DNA of 64,000 nt from positions 186,001-250,000 of the forward strand of contig NZ_QTZO01000003.1 of NCBI RefSeq assembly GCF_004025585.1, in the 5' to 3' direction. Source of the stretch: Pseudodesulfovibrio sp. S3. Its GTDB lineage: Bacteria; Desulfobacterota; Desulfovibrionia; Desulfovibrionales; Desulfovibrionaceae. This document shows, one piece after another, positions 25,008 to 34,186 of this stretch. Position 1 is the stretch's first letter, and each line of letters starts with the position of its first letter. Position numbers and translations under genes: made by a program. The notes beneath the pieces were generated by a model. That model saw only the letters and a program-made list of their open reading frames with translations. It did no database searches and had not been told where the DNA came from.

Positions 25008-25085
25008 TCAACCCCTACACTCTTGACGAAACAACATCCGTGCTTTACTTGCCAACATCTACTACAAAATAATTGGATACGAATC

Positions 25086-25955
25086 ATGCCTACCAGTACT
25101 TTCGACGATTTCTTCCAGGCTGAAGCAAGGATGTTTCTTCTTGCAACCATACGTATAGCTCTGGCCGAAGACGCTTCGGACCTGACAAGTATGGGATTAT
25201 TTTCGGAAAACGACATGGCCCAGGCCTTGATTGTAGCCAAGCAGAACACCGTTGTTGCCGGATTGCCCATCATTCCCATGATCCTCGAATTCGGCGGTGA
25301 GGACTGCCAGGTTCACCTCAATGTTGACGATGGCGAAACCGTATCTGCGGGGACCATGGTAGCCGCCCTACAGGGTCCGGCCCGGCAATTGCTCAAGGCG
25401 GAGCGGGTCATCCTCAATTTTCTCTGTCACCTTTCCGGCATAGCCAATCTGACTGCACAGTATGTCGCAGCCCTGGACGGGACGCAAACCACCCTGCTCG
25501 ACACGCGCAAAACACTGCCGGGACTCCGCTTCCCGGAAAAATACGCCGTGCTCGCCGGTGGCGGTAAAAACCACCGCCTGACCCTCTCCGACATGCTCAT
25601 GCTCAAGGACAACCACATCGACCGGGCCGGCTCCATCACCCAGGCGGTCAACCAGCTTCGCAACGTTCACTCCCCCTGCCCGCCCATCGAGGTCGAGTGC
25701 CGCACCCTTGAGGAAGTGGAGGAGGCAAGCCAGTGCGAAATCCAGCGCATCATGCTCGACAACATGGACCGGGAGACAGCTCGTACCGCCCTGGGCATCA
25801 TCCCCAACACCATAGAAACGGAAATCAGCGGAAACGTATCCCTGGAAAACATCAGGGAAATTGCTGAAATAGGGCCGGACTTCATCTCAGTGGGCAAGCT
25901 GACCCACTCTGCCCCATCTTCTGATTTCAGTATGCAAATCATACCTTTAGCATAA
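25086..25955 (+). CDS. nadC: Quinolinate phosphoribosyltransferase
   Basis: A 289-residue enzyme converting quinolinate and phosphoribosyl pyrophosphate to nicotinate mononucleotide with loss of CO2. Signature segments are present: LDTRKTLPGLRFPEKYAV (about 138-155), GGGKNHRLTLSDMLMLKDNHI, EVECRTLEE, IMLDNMD and the C-terminal ISVGKLTHSAPSSDFSM. The ATG at 25086 gives the usual N-terminus; an upstream TTG would add 21 residues unlike the family. It is first in nadC-nadA-nadB. Confidence 0.95.
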   Translation: MPTSTFDDFFQAEARMFLLATIRIALAEDASDLTSMGLFSENDMAQALIVAKQNTVVAGLPIIPMILEFGGEDCQVHLNVDDGETVSAGTMVAALQGPARQLLKAERVILNFLCHLSGIANLTAQYVAALDGTQTTLLDTRKTLPGLRFPEKYAVLAGGGKNHRLTLSDMLMLKDNHIDRAGSITQAVNQLRNVHSPCPPIEVECRTLEEVEEASQCEIQRIMLDNMDRETARTALGIIPNTIETEISGNVSLENIREIAEIGPDFISVGKLTHSAPSSDFSMQIIPLA

Positions 25956-25966
25956 AGAGGAACACT

Positions 25967-27007
25967 GTGGAAAATGCCAAGGACACCATCTCGCGCATAA
26001 GAGCCGCCATGGGTGACTCCCTGTCCATTCTCGGCCACCACTACCAGTCCGACGATGTCATCGCCTACACGGATATTCGCGGCGATTCTCTTGAACTGGC
26101 ACGCAAGATCAACGCCCTGAAGGCCGAGCATATCGTCTTCTGCGGCGTTTTCTTCATGGCGGAATCCGCCGCCATACTCAGACGCCCTGACCAGAAAATC
26201 CATATCCCCGAAGTCTCTGCCACCTGCCCCATGGCTGACATGGCCGAAGCAGGAAGGGTGCGGGAAACGCTGGACATCCTCCAAAAGAGCGGCCGGAAGA
26301 TCATCCCCCTGACCTACGTGAATTCCTCGGCAGCCGTGAAAGGGGTGGTGGGTGAATATGACGGCTCGGTCTGCACCTCGGCCAATGCACGCATCATGCT
26401 GGAATGGGCTTTAAAACAAGGCGACGCCGTTCTGTTTCTGCCGGACCAACATCTGGGCAACAACACCGCCAATACCCTGGGCATCCCCAAGGAAAAAAGA
26501 TTCATCCTGCCCAAAGACGTCATTGACGGCCAACCAAGGTTATCCGTGGACCCCACTGCTGCCGAAAACAAACAGCTCATTCTCTGGCCCGGCTATTGCC
26601 CGATCCATGACGAATTCACCCTGGAATCCGTCCGAACCATTCGCCGGAACGAACCAGAAGCTAAAATAGTGGTCCATCCCGAATGCGACCCGGCCATCGT
26701 CGACGCCGCAGACGGCAACGGCTCCACCACCTATCTCATCAAATACGCAAACCAAGCCCCTGAAGGTTCCACCATATATATCGGCACGGAAACAAATCTC
26801 GTAAAACGGTTGGCAAGCCTGTACCAGGGGCAAAAGATCATCAAGCCCCTGCACACGGCCCTGTGTGAGGACATGGGCAAGATCACCGTGGAAAAACTGG
26901 CCTGCACCCTGGAAACCCTGGAGAGCGCAACCCCGGTCACGGTACAAAACGACATCAGGGAACCGGCCAAACTGGCGCTTGAGCGCATGTTGGCTGCTTG
27001 CTCCTAG
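25967..27007 (+). CDS. nadA: Quinolinate synthase
   Basis: A 346-residue [4Fe-4S] enzyme that condenses iminoaspartate with dihydroxyacetone phosphate to quinolinate. Three cluster cysteines are visible in VCTSANA, HPECDP and ALCEDMG, and HHYQ near the N-terminus (about 24-27) is substrate-binding. The start is GTG, with AGAGG six bases upstream. The oxygen-sensitive cluster suits an anaerobe and needs NifU/NifS-type assembly. Confidence 0.95.
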   Translation: MENAKDTISRIRAAMGDSLSILGHHYQSDDVIAYTDIRGDSLELARKINALKAEHIVFCGVFFMAESAAILRRPDQKIHIPEVSATCPMADMAEAGRVRETLDILQKSGRKIIPLTYVNSSAAVKGVVGEYDGSVCTSANARIMLEWALKQGDAVLFLPDQHLGNNTANTLGIPKEKRFILPKDVIDGQPRLSVDPTAAENKQLILWPGYCPIHDEFTLESVRTIRRNEPEAKIVVHPECDPAIVDAADGNGSTTYLIKYANQAPEGSTIYIGTETNLVKRLASLYQGQKIIKPLHTALCEDMGKITVEKLACTLETLESATPVTVQNDIREPAKLALERMLAACS

Positions 27008-27034
27008 TCAGGCAAACAAAATAGGGAATTCTCC

Positions 27035-28624
27035 ATGAACGATTTTCGCCTCCACTCCGACGTTCTGATCATCGGTTCCGGCATTGCCGGTTCCGTGGCC
27101 GCTCTCACCCTTGCCGACCAGGGATGTGACGTCATCCTGATAACGGCCGGGGCAGACCTGGCCAACGGCAACACTTCCCTGGCCCAAGGCGGCATAGTAT
27201 ACCGCAACGAGAACGACGACCCCAAGATACTCGAAAAGGACATCCTGACTGCAGGTTGGAAACACAACTTCACCCGCGCAGTCCGGTTCCTGGCACGCAA
27301 GGGGCCTGAGGTACTGAAAGAAACATTTCTGGAAAAGTACCGGATTCCCTTCAATCAACGCGAACCCGGCGACTGGTTCCTCACCCGGGAAGGCGGCCAC
27401 TCCCTGCCACGCATTCTCTACTGCGACGACCACACCGGGAAAAATATCATGGAAGTCCTCAGCACCGCTGTTGAGAAACATGAAAATATCCGGGTGCTGA
27501 CCAAACGGACAGCCATTGACCTGCTGACCACGCAGCACCATGCAAAACATATGGATTTCAAGTACAATCTGTCGAACCAATGCGTGGGAGCCTATGTCTT
27601 CAACGAAGAGGTCGGCAAAGTCGAGACCATTTTATCCAACTTCACCCTGCTGGCCACCGGCGGCATCGGACAGATTTACCTCCACACCACCAACACCACC
27701 GGCTCCATCGGTTCCGGCCTGGCCATGTGCCACAGGGCCGGAGCACGCCTCCTGAACTGCGAATACGTGCAATTCCACCCCACAGCCCTGTTCGGCGGCT
27801 CAAAACGCGGAGAACGGCGTTTTCTGGTGTCTGAAGCGGTCCGGGGTGAAGGAGCCCTACTGGTCAACAACAAGGGCGATCATTTCATGCCCCGCTACGA
27901 TCCCCGTGCAGACCTCGCCCCCCGCGATATAGTCACCCGGGCTATCATGGACGAGATGTTGGATACGGATGACGACTGCGTGTACCTGGATTGCTCGAAA
28001 ATCAAGCAGGAAGTCAGCACCCGCTTCCCGACCATTTTTGAAAAATGCCGCAAAATGGGCATCGACATGAAAAACGAACCGGTTCCAGTGGTTCCGGCCG
28101 CGCACTATTTCTGCGGCGGCATCCTGGTTGACAACCGGGGCCGCTCCACTCTGGACCGACTGTATGCTGCCGGTGAATGCAGTTGTACCGGCGTACACGG
28201 TGCCAACCGCCTGGCCAGCACCTCCCTGCTTGAAGGGCTCTTGTGGGGCCACTCCTCAGCACTGGACATCGCCGCACGAATGCACAAATCTGCCGGAATC
28301 AACCGCAAACTTGACAATTCCATTCCCGATTGGATTTCCAACGGCCACATACAGAATGAAGACCCGGCCCTCATTGCCCAGGACTGGGCCAACATCCGCA
28401 ACACCATGTGGAACTACGTGGGAGTCACGCGCACAAGCAACCGGCTTGAGCGGGCCTTTTCCGACATGCGCAAACTGACAAAGAATCTTCAGGATTTCTA
28501 CCGCGAAACCGAATTGAGCAAGCCCATCATAGACCTGTTCCACGGGTCCCAGACCGCCTACATCATCACCCTGGCCGCCCTGCGGAACAAGGGAACCAAA
28601 GGCTGCCACTACCGCATTGATTGA
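27035..28624 (+). CDS. nadB: L-aspartate oxidase
   Basis: A 529-residue flavoprotein of the succinate dehydrogenase/fumarate reductase flavoprotein family that oxidises aspartate to iminoaspartate for NadA. FAD binding: DVLIIGSGIAGSVAALTLA (about 9-27). Active-site segments: SLAQGGI, EAVRGEGALLVN, DLAPRDIVTRAI and VHGANRLASTSLLEGL. Fumarate may replace oxygen as acceptor in anaerobes. It ends the nadCAB cluster; no terminator was seen after it. Confidence 0.94.
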   Translation: MNDFRLHSDVLIIGSGIAGSVAALTLADQGCDVILITAGADLANGNTSLAQGGIVYRNENDDPKILEKDILTAGWKHNFTRAVRFLARKGPEVLKETFLEKYRIPFNQREPGDWFLTREGGHSLPRILYCDDHTGKNIMEVLSTAVEKHENIRVLTKRTAIDLLTTQHHAKHMDFKYNLSNQCVGAYVFNEEVGKVETILSNFTLLATGGIGQIYLHTTNTTGSIGSGLAMCHRAGARLLNCEYVQFHPTALFGGSKRGERRFLVSEAVRGEGALLVNNKGDHFMPRYDPRADLAPRDIVTRAIMDEMLDTDDDCVYLDCSKIKQEVSTRFPTIFEKCRKMGIDMKNEPVPVVPAAHYFCGGILVDNRGRSTLDRLYAAGECSCTGVHGANRLASTSLLEGLLWGHSSALDIAARMHKSAGINRKLDNSIPDWISNGHIQNEDPALIAQDWANIRNTMWNYVGVTRTSNRLERAFSDMRKLTKNLQDFYRETELSKPIIDLFHGSQTAYIITLAALRNKGTKGCHYRID

Positions 28625-28710
28625 TCGGTTCGATTTCCATTGTTCCGCGTATGACAATGACGGTTGGCGGAAAACTATAGTACCTTCTGGATAAACACCA
28701 CAAGGGTCTC

Positions 28711-29484
28711 ATGCGTACTGCACTATCGGCTCCAACCGCCCTGTTTGCCTATCGTTTTTTACTTCTTTTCGTACTCGGTTGCACCCTGTTCGCCGCTGGC
28801 GGCTGCCACAGTGCTTCTCCAGCCACAAGCAGCGGCCAATCACCTTCTCTTGCCGAAAGCCCCTTGGGAGACAACAACTCTAAAGATACTCTAGAAAATC
28901 TCAAGACGTAGAGAGGGCTGTTTATCCACGGCCACGAGGTCCGTTCGCTCGCCCTGTGCGGGTCGGATACGGAATTCCAGATCAACAACAGGACTGTCGG
29001 CCAACTGAAAGACGCTTCCGAGCGGTTTTCAGATACCCCCTACCGACCATTCTTCATAGAAATTCTTGGTCGCCAGGAGCCGTCCGCCCTAGATGGGTTT
29101 GCCGAGGAATACAGTGGGACGATCGCGGCGCTACTCGTCCACGCCTCCTCTGCACAGGAGGGGTGAGGATGTGGCGAAAACTACGGGGAATTCATATACA
29201 AAATTCTGGAGAACGAACCAGGATGGATGGCTCTGCTTACCCCCGAGACCGTCACCATCACTTCCGCCCAACACCAAGAGCCGCTCATATTCCGTTATTC
29301 AACCATGATACTGTCGGATGGCAGGACACGATACGAGGGCACCTCGGCAGAAAACGCACTCACCCTGACCCTGGAACGGGGTCAATGCCTTGACACCATG
29401 AGCGGTGAACAATTCGGATGGGCTGCGCAAGCAGTCATCAACGGCATGATTTATCACGGATGTGCCAAGAAAGGCGATTTGTAG
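28711..29484 (+). pseudogene. COG3650-like lipoprotein gene with two in-frame stops
   Basis: One frame of 258 codons holds a complete-looking protein but is interrupted by TAG at 28909-28911 and TGA at 29164-29166. The first part is a signal peptide with a possible lipobox (LFAAGGC) and a Ser/Pro-rich linker. After the amber codon comes LFIHGHEVRSLALCGSDTEF, the pattern of a conserved lipoprotein domain, and after the opal codon GCGENYGEFIYKI, then LTLTLERGQCLDTMSGEQFGW and GMIYHGCAKKGDL. There is no frameshift. Decay by two nonsense changes is the simplest reading; readthrough or recoding is possible. The family name is tentative. Confidence 0.65.
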
Positions 29485-29507
29485 CGTGACCTCATCACGC
29501 GAAACGA

Positions 29508-30968
29508 CTATTTACGCCAGAATTCAGGGACAAACAAAATAATGACCGTGTAAATTTCGAGCCGACCAAGCACCATGCAAAAAGTCAGCACCCACTTTGC
29601 GGTGTCAGGCAACCATGCAAAATTGTCGGTCGGTCCAACCCCTCCGATACCCGGACCGATGTTGCCGATGCAGGCCAGGGCAGCGGCAAAGGACGTGACC
29701 ACGTCAACGCCGGTGGCAGCCACCACGAACGCAGCCAGCACCAGAAGACCGAGCCAGAGCACGAAAAAGCCCTCCACTCCGCTGATAACGTCATCCTTGA
29801 CCACGGTCTTTCCCATCTTCACATGCGTTACGGACCTGGGGTGTATGAGCCGGAACAACTCCTGGTAGGATTGCTTGAAGAGCAGCATGATGCGCATGAC
29901 CTTCATGCCGCCGCCCGTGGACCCGGCACATCCGCCCACGAACATGCAGAAAAGCAGAATGGCCTGGGCTATGCCCGGCCACAGCTCGTAGTCTGCCGTG
30001 GCAAATCCCGTGGTGGTCAGGATGGATGCCACCTGAAATGAGGTGTACCGGATGGCATCGGACATATTATCATAGTTCCCGGCAAGATAGACAAAGGCAG
30101 TAATCACTGCCGTGAACACCAGAACCAACCCTGCGAAGACACGGAACTCCGGATCCCTGAACAAGACGCTTGGCCGCCATTTGAGCAAAAGGTAGTGCAA
30201 AGAAAAATTGATGCCCGCGATGAGCATGAACACGGTGATGACATAATCGATATACGCACTGTCGAACCCGGCCACCGAGGCATTCTTGGTAGAAAAACCG
30301 CCTGTCGCCATGGTACCGAAGGTGTGGCACAGGGCATCGAACAGATCCATGCCGCCGAACATGAGCAGGACGGTCTCAACCGCACTGAATAATACGTAGA
30401 CTTTCCACAGCGTCATGGCCGTGTCTTTGATGCGCGGTTTAAGCTTGTCCGGCGACGGTCCCGGAACCTCTGCCTTGTAGAGCTGCATACCGCCAATACC
30501 CAGGAACGGCAGAATGGCGAGAGAAAGCACGATGATGCCCATACCGCCGAGCCAATGGGTCAGGCTGCGCCAGAACAGCAACCCCCGAGGCACGGCTTCA
30601 ATATTGGACAGCACGGATGACCCGGTAGTGCTGAACCCCGACAGTGATTCAAAAACGCAATCCACCACGGATTCGAAGGTACCGCCGAGCAGAAACGGCA
30701 GTCCGCCGAAGGCCCCTGCCACGAACCAGCCCAACGCCACGATGGCCATGCCTTCACGATGCGTCATGACCGATGACTTATAGGCCTCTCGATCACGGAA
30801 AACGAGAAAAAGCAGTCCACCGATACTCACTGTGATGCCCATGGAGGCAGCCAATGGAATGGCCGTGCCGTCATCATAGTAGACACCCCAAGCCAGAGGA
30901 AAAACCATGGTCAATCCCACGCAGGCGACAAGTGCACCGATGATATGCAGTACGTATTTCCAGCGCAT
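29508..30968 (-). CDS. trkH: Potassium uptake protein TrkH
   Basis: A 486-residue inner membrane K+ translocating subunit with four pore repeats. The filter-like segments are GFSTTGSSV, TMATGGFST, ILTTTGFATA and CIGNIGPGIG, each with the central glycine. The gene starts directly after the trkA stop codon, so both are made together. TrkA gates TrkH through NAD(H) or ATP/ADP binding. Only the weak palindrome CGTGA/TCACG lies between its stop and the lipoprotein remnant. Confidence 0.95.
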   Translation of the reverse strand: MRWKYVLHIIGALVACVGLTMVFPLAWGVYYDDGTAIPLAASMGITVSIGGLLFLVFRDREAYKSSVMTHREGMAIVALGWFVAGAFGGLPFLLGGTFESVVDCVFESLSGFSTTGSSVLSNIEAVPRGLLFWRSLTHWLGGMGIIVLSLAILPFLGIGGMQLYKAEVPGPSPDKLKPRIKDTAMTLWKVYVLFSAVETVLLMFGGMDLFDALCHTFGTMATGGFSTKNASVAGFDSAYIDYVITVFMLIAGINFSLHYLLLKWRPSVLFRDPEFRVFAGLVLVFTAVITAFVYLAGNYDNMSDAIRYTSFQVASILTTTGFATADYELWPGIAQAILLFCMFVGGCAGSTGGGMKVMRIMLLFKQSYQELFRLIHPRSVTHVKMGKTVVKDDVISGVEGFFVLWLGLLVLAAFVVAATGVDVVTSFAAALACIGNIGPGIGGVGPTDNFAWLPDTAKWVLTFCMVLGRLEIYTVIILFVPEFWRK

Positions 30969-32336
30969 CTAGAAGAATTCCACCTTGGTGGTCAGCACTT
31001 TTTCCACCTTGGGAATATTTTGACGGGTGGAGATGATAATCAAACGGTCATTGGGCTGAACAACGGTGTCGCCTCGCGGAATGACGACATCATCGCCCCG
31101 CTGGAAACAAAGAACCAGACAACCCCGAGGAAACCCGAGCTCCTTGACCGTCTTGCCGACAATGGGGGAATCTTCCTGGGCCACAGCTTCCAGGGCTTCG
31201 GCAGCCTCGCCCTTTATGGATACCGACGAAATGATCTTTCCCCGTCTGATATAGTGCAGCAAGGAATTGATGGCCGACTGTCTTGGGCAGACCACATAAT
31301 CGATGCCGATGGGTTCTATGAGCGGCATATATCCGAAATTATTGACTCGGGTGACGGTACTCTTGGCTCCAAGGCTCTTTGCCAGAAGACAGGACAGGAT
31401 ATTGGTCTCCTCGTCGCCGGTCACGGCAATAACCATATCCATGTCTTGAATATTCTCCTCACGGAGAATCTCCTGATCCGTCGAATCGCCCATAAGCACA
31501 ATGGGGCGGTCCAGATGCTCGGAAAGATACTCACACCTTTTTTGACGGTTCTCCAATAGCCGGGTGTGGTAGTATTTGTTGTCCAGCGCCTTGGCCAGAC
31601 GGAACCCGATATTGCCGCCGCCTATGATCAAGACCTTGCGAACCGGTTCAGTGGAAATGCCGAGCCTGATCAGAATTTCTTCCTGGTCGCGGATGTCGCA
31701 AACAAAATAGACCACGTCGTCCTTCTGGATAACGTCGAGACCGCTGGGGATTATAAGCTGACCTTCCCTAACTATGGCCGCAATGACGATACCAAGATCA
31801 TCGCCGATCTTATCTCGAAGATGAATGAGCTGACACCCCATGATGGCGCTATCGTCAGGCAGGTTGATCCCGATGAGTCGAATCTTGCCGTTGGCAAACT
31901 CGTTGATTTCCACGGCACCGGGAACACTCATGAGCCTGAGCACCGAGTTCACCACCTCCTCGTCGGGATTGATGATCTTGGTGATATTGGCTCCTTCACC
32001 CGTCAACAAGTGCTTGTAATCGGTGTACATTTCGCTACGGATGCGGGCGAGCTTGGTAACACCTTTGCTGAGCATGTTGGCAAAAAAGCAGGCAATGAGG
32101 TTGATCTCGTCCGAATCGGTGACGGCGAGAAAAATGTCAGCATCGGCAATGCCGGCCTCTTCAAGGACTTTGGGACTGCTGCCGGACCCCTTGATGGTCT
32201 GAACATCCGAGGTTTCGGCTATTTTCCTGAGGGCCTCGTCACTCTTGTCGATGACAACGACTTCCTTGTTCTCTACCGCCAGCCTCTGGGCGAGATGAAA
32301 CCCAACCTCACCAGCCCCTATTATGATAACCCTCAA
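30969..32336 (-). CDS. trkA: Trk potassium channel regulator TrkA
   Basis: A 455-residue cytoplasmic protein with two RCK units. Each has a Rossmann N-domain, with dinucleotide loops IIIGAGEVGFHLA (residues 4-16) and LIIGGGNIGFRLA (about 234-246), followed by an RCK-C domain. The start codon is TTG, supported by AGGAG seven bases upstream and by the glycine-rich loop falling at its normal place. It forms an operon with trkH. Confidence 0.94.
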   Translation of the reverse strand: MRVIIIGAGEVGFHLAQRLAVENKEVVVIDKSDEALRKIAETSDVQTIKGSGSSPKVLEEAGIADADIFLAVTDSDEINLIACFFANMLSKGVTKLARIRSEMYTDYKHLLTGEGANITKIINPDEEVVNSVLRLMSVPGAVEINEFANGKIRLIGINLPDDSAIMGCQLIHLRDKIGDDLGIVIAAIVREGQLIIPSGLDVIQKDDVVYFVCDIRDQEEILIRLGISTEPVRKVLIIGGGNIGFRLAKALDNKYYHTRLLENRQKRCEYLSEHLDRPIVLMGDSTDQEILREENIQDMDMVIAVTGDEETNILSCLLAKSLGAKSTVTRVNNFGYMPLIEPIGIDYVVCPRQSAINSLLHYIRRGKIISSVSIKGEAAEALEAVAQEDSPIVGKTVKELGFPRGCLVLCFQRGDDVVIPRGDTVVQPNDRLIIISTRQNIPKVEKVLTTKVEFF

Positions 32337-32478
32337 ATCTCAGCTCCTACATTTGTGAGAATGAAAAACAACACTCTATCTACCCGGCTTTTCTCCCCAG
32401 TGCAACACTGTGAAAAACAAGACCAGTCAACGATATCAGATTGTTACACACAACAACGGCCCCAATTTCATCAGGGCC

Positions 32479-32505
32479 ACCTTGAAATAGATTGTTTTTC
32501 AAGGT
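32479..32505 (-). terminator. Stem-loop at the end of the siroheme operon
   Basis: ACCTTGAAA and TTTCAAGGT form nine pairs overlapping the last base of the stop codon at 32505, and a second smaller GC-rich hairpin follows. There is no T-run, so termination is uncertain; it could instead stabilise the mRNA end. Confidence 0.35.
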
Positions 32506-33164
32506 CATAGAATAGCTGCCTTGACCGCATCAATCCCTACTTTCTCCAGCATCCGTGCGGAACGATTACGCTTTCCGCCATGCTCACGATAATACTCCAA
32601 AAACCGTTTCACCAGTTCCACGGCTTCATCCCGTGACAGATTGCTGGCCACTTCATCCGCAATACGCGGCCGACCGGAAGCATTGCCGCCCACCACCATG
32701 GTCCAACCCTTGGGTTTGCCTATGAGGCCAACGTCACGCACGTAACTCTCCGCGCAACACATGGGGCAACCGGACACCCCAACCTTGAGCTTGGCAGGCA
32801 ATTCCTTGCCCACAAACATTTCCTCAAGCTCCAGGCCAAGCCCCAAGGAATCCCGGACACCGAGCTTGCAGACCGCCGTGCCGGGACACGCCTGCACGTA
32901 GTGGACGCACAAACCCACAGCCGGACCGATGTCCATCTTGAGATCGTCCCAGACCTGATCCACCTGTTCAGCACCAAGACCCACCAGGGCGATGCGCTGA
33001 CCCGAGGTAATCTTCATGATCGGGATATCGAATTTGCGCCCCACACGGGCCAGAGCCTCGAGAATATCCGGGGTCACGAGACCCACCGGAGTCCTGGGGA
33101 CAATGGCATAGGTTTTCTTGTCGCGCTGGAGAATCGCACCTTTGGGGGTATCGGTATCATTCAT
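32505..33164 (-). CDS. Single-domain siroheme reductase (sulfite/nitrite type), copy 1
   Basis: A 219-residue protein of the nitrite/sulfite reductase hemoprotein fold, the same size class as the low-molecular-weight assimilatory-type sulfite reductase of Desulfovibrio vulgaris. The ferredoxin-like half (VPRTPVGLVTPDILEAL...KITSGQRIALVGL) is followed by the cluster and siroheme ligands Cys93, Cys99, Cys133 and Cys137 (ACPGTAVCKLG and SGCPMCCAES). The ATG at 33164 has AGGAGC upstream; the longer frame to 33227 runs into the preceding gene. It would reduce sulfite or nitrite by six electrons. Its paralog is directly upstream with cysteines at identical positions. Confidence 0.82.
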   Translation of the reverse strand: MNDTDTPKGAILQRDKKTYAIVPRTPVGLVTPDILEALARVGRKFDIPIMKITSGQRIALVGLGAEQVDQVWDDLKMDIGPAVGLCVHYVQACPGTAVCKLGVRDSLGLGLELEEMFVGKELPAKLKVGVSGCPMCCAESYVRDVGLIGKPKGWTMVVGGNASGRPRIADEVASNLSRDEAVELVKRFLEYYREHGGKRNRSARMLEKVGIDAVKAAIL

Positions 33165-33189
33165 GATTGGCTCCTGATTGAAAAACACA

Positions 33190-33855
33190 TTATTTGCCAA
33201 GGACAGCTTTTTTGACCGCGTCAACACTCACACGCTCGACAAATCGTGCCGTACGTTCCTTGACTTTGGCATGTTCCGCATAAAAAGCAAGGGCCTTGCC
33301 TATGATATCGAACGCCTCCTGACTGGATACGTCCTCGGCAAGGATATCCCCCCGGCGCACACGCTTGCCGCCGTTGCCGCCGAAGGAAACGGTCCAACCG
33401 GTCTTTCGCCCGATCAACCCCACGTCCCGAATCATGGATTCCGCGCAACACATGGAGCAACCGGACACGCTCGACTTGAGCTTGGTGGGGAGCACGAAAT
33501 CCTTGATATGTTCTTCAAGTTTCTCGGCCAAGGACATGGAATCCTGCATGGCGAGCTTGCACCCGGCAGTTCCCAGACAGGCCTGAACCTTGTGGCGATA
33601 GACATCGCCCACCGGCCCGATTTTTTCGACAACGGCTTCAAGTACCTCTGCCGGGATGCCATCGAGCATGAGCCTCTGTCCGGCGGTCAGACGCACGCCT
33701 GGCAGGTTGTGTTCCTGCACCACGCTGTAGATCGCCAGCAACTGTTCGGCATTGATCCGCCCCTGACTCATTCGTGGCACCACCGTATACGAGCCGTCTT
33801 TTCTCAACTTGACGGCTCGCATCGGTAACTTTTCAATATAGCTATTAATATCCAT
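33190..33855 (-). CDS. Single-domain siroheme reductase (sulfite/nitrite type), copy 2
   Basis: A 221-residue paralog of the next gene. Ligands fall at the same residue numbers: Cys93, Cys99, Cys133 and Cys137 (ACLGTAGCKLA, SGCSMCCAES), with VRLTAGQRLMLDG before them and MIRDVGLIGRKTGW after. It has no clear ribosome binding site of its own; its ATG is one base after the TGA of the cupin gene, so translation is probably coupled. Two different subunits could make a heterodimer, or each could be a separate homodimeric reductase. Substrate cannot be settled from sequence. Confidence 0.82.
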   Translation of the reverse strand: MDINSYIEKLPMRAVKLRKDGSYTVVPRMSQGRINAEQLLAIYSVVQEHNLPGVRLTAGQRLMLDGIPAEVLEAVVEKIGPVGDVYRHKVQACLGTAGCKLAMQDSMSLAEKLEEHIKDFVLPTKLKSSVSGCSMCCAESMIRDVGLIGRKTGWTVSFGGNGGKRVRRGDILAEDVSSQEAFDIIGKALAFYAEHAKVKERTARFVERVSVDAVKKAVLGK

Positions 33856-33856
33856 A

Positions 33857-34174
33857 TCAGATCGGAGGGGCTATGGTTACAAGGACACGCATGTCCGTTA
33901 TGGCCCGAACGCCATGAGGCTCGGCAATATCCGAAACCAATACATCACCAGGGTGGGCGGGCATGCTTGCACCGTCCGCTGCAAGGAACTCGCCCTCACC
34001 TTCCAGGATGGTCAGGGTCAGTTCCCCTTCCAGATCGTGAGAATGTACGGGAAGCTTCTGTCCGGCCTTGAAGTTGAAATTAATCACCTTCATGAACTCA
34101 GACTCGTGTACCAGGTAGTTAGAGAACGTCAAGTCCTTGAAACCATGTTCGTTATATAATTCAATCTTCTTCAT
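33857..34174 (-). CDS. Cupin-domain protein
   Basis: A 105-residue single-domain cupin. Motif 1 appears as LPVHSHDLEGELTLTILEGEG (about 42-62) and motif 2 as HPGDVLVSDIAEPHGVRAI (about 73-91), with His45, His47, Glu52 or Glu50 and His86 as candidate metal ligands. Such small cupins bind a metal and act as sensors, isomerases or dioxygenases; no specific role is visible. It lies between the ferredoxin gene (12-base gap) and the siroheme pair, coupled to the latter. Confidence 0.82.
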   Translation of the reverse strand: MKKIELYNEHGFKDLTFSNYLVHESEFMKVINFNFKAGQKLPVHSHDLEGELTLTILEGEGEFLAADGASMPAHPGDVLVSDIAEPHGVRAITDMRVLVTIAPPI

Positions 34175-34186
34175 GAGTCCTGCTCC

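Noticed and set aside
24927-25085. An M-box Mg2+ riboswitch upstream of mgtE
   Set aside because: The leader is short and AT-rich with no conserved multi-helix structure or terminator that would fit.
28956-29393. A 145-residue frame in another register over the lipoprotein remnant
   Set aside because: Rich in Arg, Pro and Trp with no family pattern, while the conserved segments all fall in the other frame with its two stops.
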